Shown piece by piece: positions 9,887-18,706 of a stretch of DNA of 64,000 nucleotides. Below the pieces are notes generated by a model. It ran no database searches and was not told where the DNA came from. It saw nothing but the letters and a program-made list of their open reading frames with translations. A program made the position numbers and the translations under genes. This DNA is from Lysobacter_L cavernae (GTDB lineage Bacteria; Pseudomonadota; Gammaproteobacteria; Xanthomonadales; Xanthomonadaceae). Every line of letters starts with the position of its first letter. Within the stretch, counting starts at the first letter, position 1. Location: assembly GCF_042648505.1 (NCBI RefSeq), contig NZ_JBHRXK010000002.1, positions 1 to 64,000 on the forward strand, written 5' to 3'.

Positions 9887-10045
9887 ATGACGCAGCGCAA
9901 CAACCACCCGCAGACCGCCATCGCCAAGCCGCAGGGCTCGGCCGATAGGCTGCGACTTGCGCTGCTACTGACCGCGTCCGCGGCGCTCATTCTTGTACTC
10001 GTACTTATTACCGGGCATGCCAGCGCGGAGTACGGGTTTGCGTAA
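9887..10045 (+). CDS. ilvL: ilv operon leader peptide
   Basis: 52-residue ORF starting MTQRNNHPQT. Residues 34-41 (LILVLVLI) are an uninterrupted run of leucine, isoleucine and valine, preceded by LRLALLL, the signature of a branched-chain amino-acid attenuation leader. The run uses codons rare in this GC-rich genome (CTA, CTT, GTA, ATT), which would sharpen stalling. The stop codon at 10043-10045 is 33 bases before the terminator stem. No Shine-Dalgarno precedes the ATG. Its first ten residues resemble those of thrL (MT-x-RN-x-x-PQT). Confidence 0.88.
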   Translation: MTQRNNHPQTAIAKPQGSADRLRLALLLTASAALILVLVLITGHASAEYGFA

Positions 10046-10077
10046 GTAACACCAACAAACCCCGGTCGAAATACAGA

Positions 10078-10110
10078 CCCCGCGCCCCAAACGGCGCGGG
10101 GTTTTTGTTT
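10078..10110 (+). terminator. ilv attenuator (intrinsic terminator)
   Basis: CCCCGCGCC (10078-10086), loop CCAAAC, GGCGCGGGG (10093-10101), then TTTTTGTTT: a perfect 9-bp GC stem with a U tract, between the leader peptide and ilvD. GGGTTT (10034-10039) can pair with AAACCC (10057-10062) and may form part of the upstream alternative structure. Confidence 0.88.
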
Positions 10111-10146
10111 ATGGGCCTGGGGTTCCTGACCAAGGAACACCTGTAC

Positions 10147-11985
10147 GTGAGAAGCAACGCCATCAAGCAAGGCCCCGCACACGCCCCGGCGCGCGCGATG
10201 CTGCGCGCCACCGGCCTGGACGATGCCGCCATCGCAAAACCACTCGTCGCCGTCATCCACACCTGGACGGACGTGTCGCCGTGCAACCTGACCCTGCGCG
10301 ACCTGGCCCAGCACGTGCGTGCCGGCGTGATCGAACACGGCGGAACTCCTATCGAGTTCAACACCATCGCCGTCACCGACGGCATCGCGATGGGCAGTGA
10401 TGGCATGCGCAACTCGCTGGCCTCGCGCGAGACCATCGCCGACTCGATCGAGCTGGCCGTCAACGGCCACTGCCTCGACGCGATGGTGCTGCTGGTCGGC
10501 TGCGACAAGACCATCCCGGCCGCGGCGATGGCGGCGGCACGCCTGGATATCCCGACCGTGATCCTCTACGGCGGCACGATCATGCCCGGCCACTGCCCAT
10601 CTGCCGACGCGCGACGCGCGTCGACCTCTCCCACAGGGGGAGAGGTGGAAGCGGCCGACCCTCCCTCTCCCCTTGCGGGAGCGGGACAGGCTCGCGCAGC
10701 GAGCCAGGGGGAGGGCCGTGCGCTGACCGTGCAGGACGTGTTCGAGGCGGTCGGCGCGCACTCGGCCGGCAAGATCGACGACGCCGAGCTGCACCGCATC
10801 GAATCACACGCCTGCCCCGGCGCCGGCGCCTGCGGTGGCCAGTTCACTGCCAACACGATGGCGATGGTGCTGACCTTCCTCGGCCTGTCGCCGCTGCAGC
10901 TCAACGACATCCCGGCGGTGCACGCCGACAAGCCCGGCGCCGCCCGCACCTGCGGCGCACTGGTGATGCAACAGTTGCGTAAGGGGGGGCCGAGACCGCG
11001 CGCCCTTCTCTCTCCAGCCGCGTTACGCAACGCGGCGCGCGCGGTCTCGGCCACGGCCGGCTCCACCAACGCGGCGCTGCACCTGCTGGCGATCGCGCAC
11101 GAAGCCGGCGTGGCGTTCGACCTGGAAGAGTTCGAGGCCGCCTCCGCAATCACCCCGGTCATCGCCGACCTCAAACCCGGCGGCCGCTACACCGCCGCCG
11201 AGATGTTCGAGTACGGCGGCAGTGCGCTGGTCGCGCGCGAGCTGCGCACGGCCGGCCTGATCGAGGACATCGCCACCGTCACCGGCCGCAGCTTCTTCAC
11301 CGAACTCGACGAGGTCGAGGTGTCGGCGTCGCAGGACGTCGTTCGCCCGGTCGCCGATCCGATCAAGCCGCGCGGCGGTTACTCGATCCTGTACGGCGAC
11401 CTCGCCCCGGAAGGCTGCATCGTCAAGCTGGCCGGCCACGGCCGCGAGCATTTCGAAGGCACGGCGCGCGTGTTCGATTCCGAGGAGGCCGCATTCGCCG
11501 CGGTGCAGTCGCGCCAGATCCAGGCCGGCGACATCGTCGTGATCCGTTTCGAAGGCCCCGCCGGTGGTCCCGGCATGCGCGAGATGCTGGCCGTCACCGC
11601 TGCGCTGGTCGGCCAGGGCCTGGGCAACGACGTCGCACTGATCACCGACGGTCGCTTCAGCGGCGCCACCCACGGCTTCATGGTCGGCCACATCTCACCG
11701 GAAGCCGCGCGCGGCGGTCCGATCGCGCAGCTGCGCGACGGCGACACCGTGCGCATCGACGTGCGCACGCGCAGGATCGACGCGATCGATACCGACCTGG
11801 CGGCGCGCGAACCGGCGCGCATCGCTGCACGCGTGACCACCGGCGTGCTGGCCAAGTACGCGCGGCTGGTCAGCTCCGCCTCGCAGGGCGCGGTCACCGC
11901 ACCTGGCCCGCTCGACGACGCCCGCCGTATCGCCACCACGCTGATCGATACGCCCGCCACCGCGCGCGAGCCCGTCCCCGCCTGA
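10147..11985 (+). CDS. ilvD: dihydroxy-acid dehydratase, with in-frame repeat insertion
   Basis: 612-residue enzyme dehydrating dihydroxyisovalerate and dihydroxymethylvalerate to the keto acids. Fe-S cysteines are visible in SPCNL, VGCDK and ACPGAGACGG. The GTG at 10147 gives the family N-terminus (MRSNAIKQG) with AAGGAA about 10 bases before it; TTG 10105 and ATG 10111 lie in the attenuator U tract. Between GGTIMPGH and LTVQDVFEAVGAHSAGKI, where relatives have only a few residues, sit about 43 extra codons (10594-10722) encoded by a palindromic repeat; the frame stays open and the rest is intact. First structural gene of the ilv-leu run, 62 bp before ilvC. Confidence 0.93.
   Translation: MRSNAIKQGPAHAPARAMLRATGLDDAAIAKPLVAVIHTWTDVSPCNLTLRDLAQHVRAGVIEHGGTPIEFNTIAVTDGIAMGSDGMRNSLASRETIADSIELAVNGHCLDAMVLLVGCDKTIPAAAMAAARLDIPTVILYGGTIMPGHCPSADARRASTSPTGGEVEAADPPSPLAGAGQARAASQGEGRALTVQDVFEAVGAHSAGKIDDAELHRIESHACPGAGACGGQFTANTMAMVLTFLGLSPLQLNDIPAVHADKPGAARTCGALVMQQLRKGGPRPRALLSPAALRNAARAVSATAGSTNAALHLLAIAHEAGVAFDLEEFEAASAITPVIADLKPGGRYTAAEMFEYGGSALVARELRTAGLIEDIATVTGRSFFTELDEVEVSASQDVVRPVADPIKPRGGYSILYGDLAPEGCIVKLAGHGREHFEGTARVFDSEEAAFAAVQSRQIQAGDIVVIRFEGPAGGPGMREMLAVTAALVGQGLGNDVALITDGRFSGATHGFMVGHISPEAARGGPIAQLRDGDTVRIDVRTRRIDAIDTDLAAREPARIAARVTTGVLAKYARLVSSASQGAVTAPGPLDDARRIATTLIDTPATAREPVPA
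10594..10722. repeat. palindromic repeat element inserted in frame in ilvD
   Basis: 129 bp with three nested hairpins: CGACGCGC/GCGCGTCG (10605-10623), ACCTCTCCC/GGGAGAGGT (10624-10646), and GGCTCGC/GCGAGCC (10689-10705), framed by CTCTCCCC and GGGGGAGGG. It resembles the dispersed CTCTCCC...GGGAGAG elements common between genes in Lysobacteraceae, here lying inside a coding sequence. Confidence 0.8.
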
Positions 11986-12047
11986 GCCTACCCGACCCCA
12001 CTCCGCGCTTTTCCCTTTCGCTTTCGCACACCACCAAGGACACCGCA

Positions 12048-13049
12048 ATGACCAGCACCACCAAGCCCAAGATCACCATCGTCGGTTACGGCAGCCAGGG
12101 CCGCGCGCACGCGCTCAACCTGCGCGACTCCGGCTTCGACGTCACCATCGGCCTGCGCCCGGGCGGCCCGACCGAGATCAAGGCCAAGGCCGACGGCTTC
12201 ACCGTCAAGACCCCGGCCGAGGCGGTCAAGGACGCGCAGATCGTCGCCGTGCTGACGCCGGACATGGTGCAGCCGCAGCTGTACGGCGAGGTGATCGAGC
12301 CGAATATCGCCCAGGGCGCCTGCCTGCTGTTCGCGCACGGCTTCAACGTGCATTACGGCCAGATCACCCCGCGTGAGGATCTCGACGTGGTGCTGGTCGC
12401 GCCGAAGGGCCCGGGCGCGCTGGTGCGCCGCGAGTACGAGATCGGCCGCGGCGTGCCGTCGGTCTATGCCGTGTACCAGGACAAGAGCGGCCACGCCGAG
12501 CAGTTGGCGCTGACCTACTGTGCCGGCATCGGCGGCGCGCGCCAGAACGCGATCAAGACCACCTTCAAGGAAGAGACCGAGACCGACCTGTTCGGCGAGC
12601 AGGCGGTGCTGTGCGGCGGCGCCACCAAGCTGGTCCAGGCCGGCTGGGAGACCCTGGTCGAGGCCGGTTACCAGCCCGAAGTCGCCTACTACGAGTGCCT
12701 GCACGAGCTGAAGCTGATCGTCGACCTGTTCTACGAGGGCGGCATCACCCGCATGCACGAGTTCATCAGCGAGACCGCGCAGTACGGCGCGCTGACCCGC
12801 GGCAACTACGTGGTCGACGACAACACCCGCGCGCAGATGAAGAAGGTGCTGACCGAGATCCAGGACGGCACGTTCGCGCGCCAGTGGATCGCCGAGTACG
12901 CCGCCGGCAACGCCAACTACAAGGCGATGAAGCAGGCCGACCTCGACCACCCGATCGAGGAAATCGGCAAGAAGCTGCGCGCCAACATGAAGTGGCTGTC
13001 GACCGCCCCGGCCCCCGTCAAACCCGCCATCACTTCCGAGGCTGCGTGA
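12048..13049 (+). CDS. ilvC: ketol-acid reductoisomerase (class I)
   Basis: 333-residue NADP-dependent enzyme that isomerises and reduces acetolactate and acetohydroxybutyrate. The nucleotide-binding loop is IVGYGSQGRAHALNL near residue 11; the KARI knotted domain follows (LFGEQAVLCGG, ECLHELKLIVDL). Short class I length. AAGGA lies about 8 bases before the ATG. Its stop overlaps the ilvG start (TGATG), so the two are probably translationally coupled. Confidence 0.97.
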   Translation: MTSTTKPKITIVGYGSQGRAHALNLRDSGFDVTIGLRPGGPTEIKAKADGFTVKTPAEAVKDAQIVAVLTPDMVQPQLYGEVIEPNIAQGACLLFAHGFNVHYGQITPREDLDVVLVAPKGPGALVRREYEIGRGVPSVYAVYQDKSGHAEQLALTYCAGIGGARQNAIKTTFKEETETDLFGEQAVLCGGATKLVQAGWETLVEAGYQPEVAYYECLHELKLIVDLFYEGGITRMHEFISETAQYGALTRGNYVVDDNTRAQMKKVLTEIQDGTFARQWIAEYAAGNANYKAMKQADLDHPIEEIGKKLRANMKWLSTAPAPVKPAITSEAA

Positions 13050-14812
13050 TGAACGGTGCCCGCTGGCTGGTGCAAGCACTGGCCGCCGAAGGTGTGGACA
13101 CGCTGTTCGGGTATCCCGGCGGCGCGATCATGCCTTTCTATGACGCCCTGCACGGCGCGGCTACTGGTGAGCATGCTCTCAAGCATGTCCTGGTCCGTCA
13201 CGAACAGGGTGCGGCTTTCGCTGCCAACGGCTATGCCCGTGCCAGCGGGCAAGTAGGTGTATGCGTCGCGACCTCCGGTCCCGGCGCAACCAACCTGGTC
13301 ACCGGCATCGCCGATGCGATGCTGGACTCGGTGCCGATGGTGGTCATCACCGGCCAGGTGTCGACCGCGTTGATGGGCACCGATGCGTTCCAGGAGCTGG
13401 ACGTGTTCGGCATGATGATGCCGATCGTCAAGCACAGCTTCCTGGTGCGCCGCGTCGACGACCTGCCCAACGTCGTCGCCGAGGCGTTCCGCATCGCCCG
13501 CTCCGGCCGTCCCGGCCCGGTGCTGATTGACCTGCCCAAGGACGTGCAGATTGGCGACGCTTCGCATCTCCCGGCGCACGCGCCGCGGCCGGTCGACGAG
13601 GCGTCGCGCCCGATCGATGCCTCGCTGCATGCGGCGCTGGCGCTGATCTCGCAGGCACAGAAACCGGTGGTCTATGGCGGCGGCGGTATTGCCCTGGGCG
13701 ATGCGGTGCAGGCCTTCCGCACCTTTGTCGATGCCACGCAGATTCCGACCGTGCTGACGCTGCGCGGCCTGGGCGCATTGCCGAGCGAACACCCGTTGAA
13801 CCTGGGCATGCTCGGCATGCACGGCTCCCGCGCCGCCAACCTGGCGGTGCAGGAGGCCGACCTGTTGATCGTGGTCGGCGCCCGTTTCGATGACCGCGCC
13901 ACCGGCAAGCTGGCCGAATTCGCACCGAACGCGCGCGTCGTCCACATGGACCTCGATACCTGCGAAATCGGCAAGCTGCGCCACGCCGATGCCGGCGTGC
14001 GCGGTGACCTGCCCACCACGCTGACAGCGCTGACCCTGCCCTGCGCTGCCCACCTGCACGGCCGCAACGGCGCCGCCCGTCGCAGCTGGCGCGCAACTTG
14101 CCAACAGCGCGCGCGCGACCACGCCGCGCGTTACGACGCTCCCGGCGACACCGTGTTCGCACCGGCGCTGTTGAAGCGCCTGTCGGAACTGGCGCCGCAG
14201 GCCGTGGTCGCCTGCGATGTCGGCCAGCACCAGATGTGGGTCGCGCAGCACTGGCGCTTCAACGACCCGCGCCAGCACCTGACCTCCGGCGCGCTCGGCG
14301 CGATGGGCTTCGGCCTGCCGGCGGCGATCGGCGCGCAGCTGCAGCAGGCCGATGCGCAGGTCGTGTGCGTCAGCGGCGACGGCTCGTTCCTGATGAACGT
14401 GCAGGAGCTGGCGACGCTGCGCCGTTACGGACTGCCGGTGAAGATCGTGCTGCTCGACAACCAGGCGCTGGGCATGGTGCGGCAGTGGCAGGAGCTGTTC
14501 TTCGACAAGCGCTACTCCGAGATCGACCTGTCCGACAACCCCGATTTCGTCGCGGTCGCTCAGGCCTTCGGCATCCAGGCACTGCACGTCGACCGCCGCG
14601 ACCAGGTCGAGGACGCATTGCAGGCCCTGCTGGCCGCCGACGGTCCGGCGCTGCTGCACGTCGCCATCGACACCGCTGCCAACGTCTGGCCGCTGGTGCC
14701 ACCCAACCACAACAACGCGCAGATGCTTGACCCGACGGACACCGAAGCCGAAGCGCGCACCACCAATCCCTCTCCCACTGCCGAGGATTCCCGCCATGCG
14801 ATATCAGCTTGA
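13049..14812 (+). CDS. ilvG: acetolactate synthase large (catalytic) subunit
   Basis: 587-residue ThDP enzyme forming acetolactate or acetohydroxybutyrate. The activating glutamate is in VRHEQGAAFAANGYA (about residue 52), and the ThDP/Mg site is GDGSFLMN...LLDNQALG (from about 443). The start is the ATG overlapping the ilvC stop; the frame is open further upstream, but that part is an ilvC shadow. The C-terminal extension after NNAQMLDP is low-complexity. The ilvM regulatory subunit overlaps its 3' end by 17 bp. Confidence 0.95.
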   Translation: MNGARWLVQALAAEGVDTLFGYPGGAIMPFYDALHGAATGEHALKHVLVRHEQGAAFAANGYARASGQVGVCVATSGPGATNLVTGIADAMLDSVPMVVITGQVSTALMGTDAFQELDVFGMMMPIVKHSFLVRRVDDLPNVVAEAFRIARSGRPGPVLIDLPKDVQIGDASHLPAHAPRPVDEASRPIDASLHAALALISQAQKPVVYGGGGIALGDAVQAFRTFVDATQIPTVLTLRGLGALPSEHPLNLGMLGMHGSRAANLAVQEADLLIVVGARFDDRATGKLAEFAPNARVVHMDLDTCEIGKLRHADAGVRGDLPTTLTALTLPCAAHLHGRNGAARRSWRATCQQRARDHAARYDAPGDTVFAPALLKRLSELAPQAVVACDVGQHQMWVAQHWRFNDPRQHLTSGALGAMGFGLPAAIGAQLQQADAQVVCVSGDGSFLMNVQELATLRRYGLPVKIVLLDNQALGMVRQWQELFFDKRYSEIDLSDNPDFVAVAQAFGIQALHVDRRDQVEDALQALLAADGPALLHVAIDTAANVWPLVPPNHNNAQMLDPTDTEAEARTTNPSPTAEDSRHAISA

Positions 14813-15032
14813 TCTCACGTTACGTCAGGCCGAGGGCGCGCTGGTGCGTGTGCTCGGCGCTGCCGAACGCCGCGGTTTCCGCCCGCTCGCCGTCGACGGC
14901 GAAGCCCAGGCCGACGGCGACCGCTGGTACCTGCGGCTGACCGTCGAAGGCGACCGCGACGACGCCAACCTGCAAAGCCAGCTCGCCAAGTTGTACGACT
15001 GCCTGTCCGTGGAGGTTTCGCCATGTCAGTGA
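14796..15032 (+). CDS. ilvM: acetolactate synthase small (regulatory) subunit
   Basis: 78-residue single ACT-domain protein (MRYQLDLTLRQAEGALVRVL...), the size of IlvM of isozyme II rather than the longer IlvN/IlvH. GAGGA precedes the ATG at 14796; the longer open frame upstream reads ilvG out of frame. It overlaps ilvG by 17 bp and ilvE by 10 bp. The role is to stabilise and tune the large subunit. Confidence 0.88.
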   Translation: MRYQLDLTLRQAEGALVRVLGAAERRGFRPLAVDGEAQADGDRWYLRLTVEGDRDDANLQSQLAKLYDCLSVEVSPCQ

Positions 15033-15982
15033 ATACATCGCAAGCGCAGGCCGCGGCGCGACAACACGCGGCGATGCCGTTGTCGCTGCTGGACCAGCAG
15101 CGCAACCCGGACGTGCCGCTGCTGTGGTTCGACGGCGCGCTGGCCGCCAGCGACACCCTGCAGGTGCCGCTGAACACGCACGCGATGCACTACGGCACCG
15201 GCGTGTTCGAGGGCATCCGCAGCTACGCCACGCGCGACGGCTCGTCAGTGTTCCGCCTGCCCGAACACCTTGAACGCATGCGCAAGGGCGCCGATCTGCT
15301 CGGCATCGATTTCGATGTGGCGCAGGCGTTCGAGGCGACCGTGCAGACGCTGCGCGCCAACGGCCACCGCGATGCCTACATCCGCCCGTTGACCTGGCTG
15401 GGCACCAGCGCCACCGGCGTGTCGATCGGCCTGGACGTGCCGGGACTGAGCCAGCACTTCATGGTGATCACGCTGCCGACGGTGGTGCACCTGAACGGCA
15501 AGCGCGCGCGCCTGACGGTGTCGCCGTGGAAGCGCAACCCGGCCTCGTCGTTGCCGCCGTTGAAGCTGTGCGGTGCCTACGTCAACTCGATCCTGGCCAA
15601 GCACGACTCGCGCAAGCGCGGCTTCGACGAGGCGCTGTTCGTCGACGAGGACGGCTATGTCGTCGAATGCACCGGCGCCAACGTGTTCATGGTCCGCAAC
15701 GGCGAGGTCACCGCGGTCGAACACCGCGACGCGCTGCCGGGCATCACCCGTGACACGCTGATCGCACTGACCGGCGCAACCTCGCGCCCGGTCACGCACC
15801 ACGAACTGCTCGACGCCGACGAGGTCTTCGCCTGTGGCTCCGCCGCCGAGGTCGCGCCGATCAGCGTGCTCGACCGCCGCGAGTTCGGCGACAACCCGGT
15901 CACGCGCGAACTGTCGGCGCTGTACGCACGCGTCGTGCGCGGCGAAGAGCCGCAGTATGCCGGCTGGCTGACGGCGGTCTGA
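15023..15982 (+). CDS. ilvE: branched-chain amino-acid aminotransferase
   Basis: 319-residue class IV (fold type IV) PLP aminotransferase making the last step to Val, Leu and Ile. Recognisable are HYGTGVFEGIRSY, the PLP lysine in PPLKLCGAYVNSILAK and ECTGANVFMV with the following LPGITRDT. GGAGG sits 8 bases before the ATG. Its position between ilvM and ilvA places all Val/Ile steps in one operon. Confidence 0.95.
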   Translation: MSVNTSQAQAAARQHAAMPLSLLDQQRNPDVPLLWFDGALAASDTLQVPLNTHAMHYGTGVFEGIRSYATRDGSSVFRLPEHLERMRKGADLLGIDFDVAQAFEATVQTLRANGHRDAYIRPLTWLGTSATGVSIGLDVPGLSQHFMVITLPTVVHLNGKRARLTVSPWKRNPASSLPPLKLCGAYVNSILAKHDSRKRGFDEALFVDEDGYVVECTGANVFMVRNGEVTAVEHRDALPGITRDTLIALTGATSRPVTHHELLDADEVFACGSAAEVAPISVLDRREFGDNPVTRELSALYARVVRGEEPQYAGWLTAV

Positions 15983-15986
15983 GGCG

Positions 15987-17144
15987 ATGGACTGCGACGT
16001 ACATGCCGATACAAGCACGGACGCAGGCGGCGCAACTGCCGACGTATCCGTTGCCGACGTACTGGCGGCGCAGGCCCGCCTGCGCCGCTACCTGCCGCCG
16101 ACACCGCTGCATTACGCCGAACGTTTCGGCTGCTGGCTGAAACTGGAAAACCTGCAGCGCACCGGCTCTTACAAGGTGCGCGGCGCGCTCAATGCACTGT
16201 TGGCCGGTCGCGAGCGCGGCGACACGCGCCAGGTGATCACGGCATCCGCCGGCAACCATGCCCAGGGCATGGCCTGGGCCGCCTATCGCCTGGGCATACA
16301 CGCGATCACGGTGATGCCGCGCAGCGCGCCGCAGACCAAGATCGCCGGCGTCGCCCACTGGGGCGCGACCGTGCGCCTGCATGGCGACAGCTACGACGAA
16401 GCCAAGGCTTTCGCCGCCGAACTGGCGGCGCAGAACGATTACCGGCTGCTGTCGGCATTCGACGATGCCGACGTGATCGCCGGACAAGGCACCGTCGGCC
16501 TGGAACTGGCCGCGCTGGCACCGGACGTGGTGCTGGTGCCGATCGGCGGTGGCGGGCTCGCCTCCGGCGTCGCGCTGGCGCTGAAATGGGCGTGCCTGTC
16601 GGCGCCGCAGACGGCCCGACGCGTGCGCGTGATCGGCGCGCAGGTCGAAGGCGTCGATTCGATGTCGCGTGCCTTGCGCGGCGACCGCACCCTGCGCGAA
16701 CCGGTGGCAACGCTGGCCGACGGCGTGCGCGTCAAGGAACCCGGTTACCTGACCCAGAGCGTGCTCGAACGCCTGCTCGACGATGTCATCGTCGTGCGCG
16801 AAGCCGAGCTGCGTGAAACGCTGGTGCGGCTGGCACTGGAAGAACACGTCATCGCCGAAGGCGCCGGCGCACTGGCGCTGGCCGCCGGCCGCCGCGTTGC
16901 CGGCAAGCGCAAGTGCGCGGTCGTGTCCGGCGGCAACCTCGATGCCGGCGTGTTGGCGCAGCTGCTGTCGGACGTTCGCCCACGCGCGCCGCGGCGGCCG
17001 CGCCGTCGCCACCGCGAACTGGGCGCCGCCACCGCTTTGGAGCCGGCCATCGCCATGATCGGCCCGGCTTCCGCTGCTTTCCCCACTTCACCCTCCCGCG
17101 CCGCCGTCACTGCGCGCGCACACGACGAGGAGCTCACCGCATGA
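15987..17144 (+). CDS. ilvA: threonine ammonia-lyase (short form without ACT-like domain)
   Basis: 385-residue PLP enzyme converting threonine to 2-oxobutanoate, the entry to isoleucine. The PLP lysine is in RTGSYKVRGALNAL, the phosphate site in SAGNHAQGMA, and the glycine-rich loop is PIGGGGLASG. The catalytic domain ends near residue 330 at VVSGGNLDAG; there follow about 55 arginine- and alanine-rich residues without ACT character. It therefore lacks the isoleucine-sensing regulatory domain of long IlvA and is built like TdcB, although its operon position is biosynthetic. Its stop overlaps leuA by ATGA. Confidence 0.92.
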   Translation: MDCDVHADTSTDAGGATADVSVADVLAAQARLRRYLPPTPLHYAERFGCWLKLENLQRTGSYKVRGALNALLAGRERGDTRQVITASAGNHAQGMAWAAYRLGIHAITVMPRSAPQTKIAGVAHWGATVRLHGDSYDEAKAFAAELAAQNDYRLLSAFDDADVIAGQGTVGLELAALAPDVVLVPIGGGGLASGVALALKWACLSAPQTARRVRVIGAQVEGVDSMSRALRGDRTLREPVATLADGVRVKEPGYLTQSVLERLLDDVIVVREAELRETLVRLALEEHVIAEGAGALALAAGRRVAGKRKCAVVSGGNLDAGVLAQLLSDVRPRAPRRPRRRHRELGAATALEPAIAMIGPASAAFPTSPSRAAVTARAHDEELTA

Positions 17145-18694
17145 ACGACCCCGCAGCCCGAGTACGCATCTTCGACACCAGCCTGCGCGACGGTGAGCAA
17201 TCGCCCGGCTGCAGCATGACCGCGCCGCAGAAGCTGCGCTTCGCCCACGCCCTCGCCGAGCTCGGCGTCGACGTGATCGAGGCCGGGTTCCCGGCCAGCT
17301 CCGAAGCCGACATGGACGCGGTGCGCTCCATCGCACGCGAGGTGCGCAACGCCACCGTCGCCACGCTGGCACGTTGCCACACCGGCGACATCGACGCCTG
17401 CGCCCGTGCACTCGAAGGCGCCGTGCATCCGCGCATCCACGTCTTCATCTCGACCAGTCCGCTGCACCGCGAACACAAGCTGGGCCTGAGCCGTGAGCAG
17501 GTACTGGAACGCGCGGTGATGGGCGTCGAGCGGGCACGCAGGTACGTCGACGACGTCGAGTTCTCGGCCGAAGACGCGCTGCGCACCGAACCGGAGTTCC
17601 TCGCCGAAATCTGCAGCGCTGCGCTTGCAAGCGGTGCACGCACGCTCAACATCCCCGACACCGTCGGCTACACCACGCCGAGCGAGATCCGCGCATTGTT
17701 CGAATACCTGCGCGCGAACGTGGCGCGCGCCGATGAAGCGGTATTCAGCGCCCACTGCCACAACGACCTGGGACTGGCCGTGGCCAACTCGCTGGCCGCG
17801 ATCGAAGGCGGGGCGCGCCAGGTCGAGTGCACCATCAATGGCATCGGCGAACGCGCCGGTAACTGCGCGCTGGAAGAACTGGTGATGGCGCTGCGCGTGC
17901 GCGGCGAGTACTACGACGCGCACACCCGCATCGATACGCGTCGGCTGGTGCCGACCTCGCGCCTGCTGTCGCGCATCACCGGCATGGCCGTGCAGCGCAA
18001 CAAGGCGGTGGTCGGGCAGAACGCGTTCGCGCACGAGTCCGGCATCCACCAGCACGGCATGCTCAAGCACCGCGGCACTTACGAGATCATGCGCCCGGAA
18101 GACGTGGGCTGGGCGCAGTCGCAGATGGTGATGGGCCGCCACAGCGGCCGCGCTGCTTTGAGCGACCGCCTGCAGGCACTGGGCTTCGCTCTGGATGAAG
18201 CCAAGCTCAACTCGGTGTTCGCCAGCTTCAAGGCCTTGGCCGAGAAGAAGCGCGAGGTGTTCGACGCCGATCTGGAAGCGCTGGTGCTGGGTACCGACGC
18301 GCGTGCGGTACGCGGCCATCGTCTGGCACGCCTGCACGTCAGCACCGGCGTCGCCCAGGACAGCCTGCCCACCGCCAGCGTGCAACTGGTCGACGCCGAC
18401 GGCAACACCGTCAGCGAGGCCGCGGTCGGCGACGGACCGGTGCATGCGCTGTTCGCCGCGCTCGCGCGCGCCACCGGGCTGAATCTGGACATCGAGAGCT
18501 ACCAGGTATCAAGCGTCACCACCGGCGACGATGCCCAGGGCCAGGCAAGCATCACCGCGCGTGTCGACGGCATCGAGCTGACCGGCTCGGGCACCAGCAC
18601 CGACATCCTCGAAGCCAGCGCCCTGGCCTGGCTCGACATCGCCAACCGCGTGCAGCGCACGCGCCAACCGCAACGCCTGGCGGCGACCGCCTGA
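17141..18694 (+). CDS. leuA: 2-isopropylmalate synthase
   Basis: 517 residues; condenses acetyl-CoA with 2-oxoisovalerate, the committed leucine step. N-terminal FDTSLRDGEQSPGCSM and the metal motif HCHNDLGLAVANS (about residue 204) identify the DRE-TIM metallolyase; a C-terminal LeuA dimer regulatory domain (about 385 onward) should bind leucine. The ATG at 17141 overlaps the ilvA stop and has GAGGAG upstream. Followed 12 bp later by leuC. Confidence 0.96.
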   Translation: MNDPAARVRIFDTSLRDGEQSPGCSMTAPQKLRFAHALAELGVDVIEAGFPASSEADMDAVRSIAREVRNATVATLARCHTGDIDACARALEGAVHPRIHVFISTSPLHREHKLGLSREQVLERAVMGVERARRYVDDVEFSAEDALRTEPEFLAEICSAALASGARTLNIPDTVGYTTPSEIRALFEYLRANVARADEAVFSAHCHNDLGLAVANSLAAIEGGARQVECTINGIGERAGNCALEELVMALRVRGEYYDAHTRIDTRRLVPTSRLLSRITGMAVQRNKAVVGQNAFAHESGIHQHGMLKHRGTYEIMRPEDVGWAQSQMVMGRHSGRAALSDRLQALGFALDEAKLNSVFASFKALAEKKREVFDADLEALVLGTDARAVRGHRLARLHVSTGVAQDSLPTASVQLVDADGNTVSEAAVGDGPVHALFAALARATGLNLDIESYQVSSVTTGDDAQGQASITARVDGIELTGSGTSTDILEASALAWLDIANRVQRTRQPQRLAATA

Positions 18695-18706
18695 GACCTC
18701 ATCGCA

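Noticed and set aside
10594..10722. ilvD as a pseudogene broken by the repeat
   Set aside because: Frame is maintained through the insertion, and all Fe-S cysteines and downstream motifs are intact.
12917..14797. Minus-strand open frame of 626 codons
   Set aside because: Antisense of ilvG.
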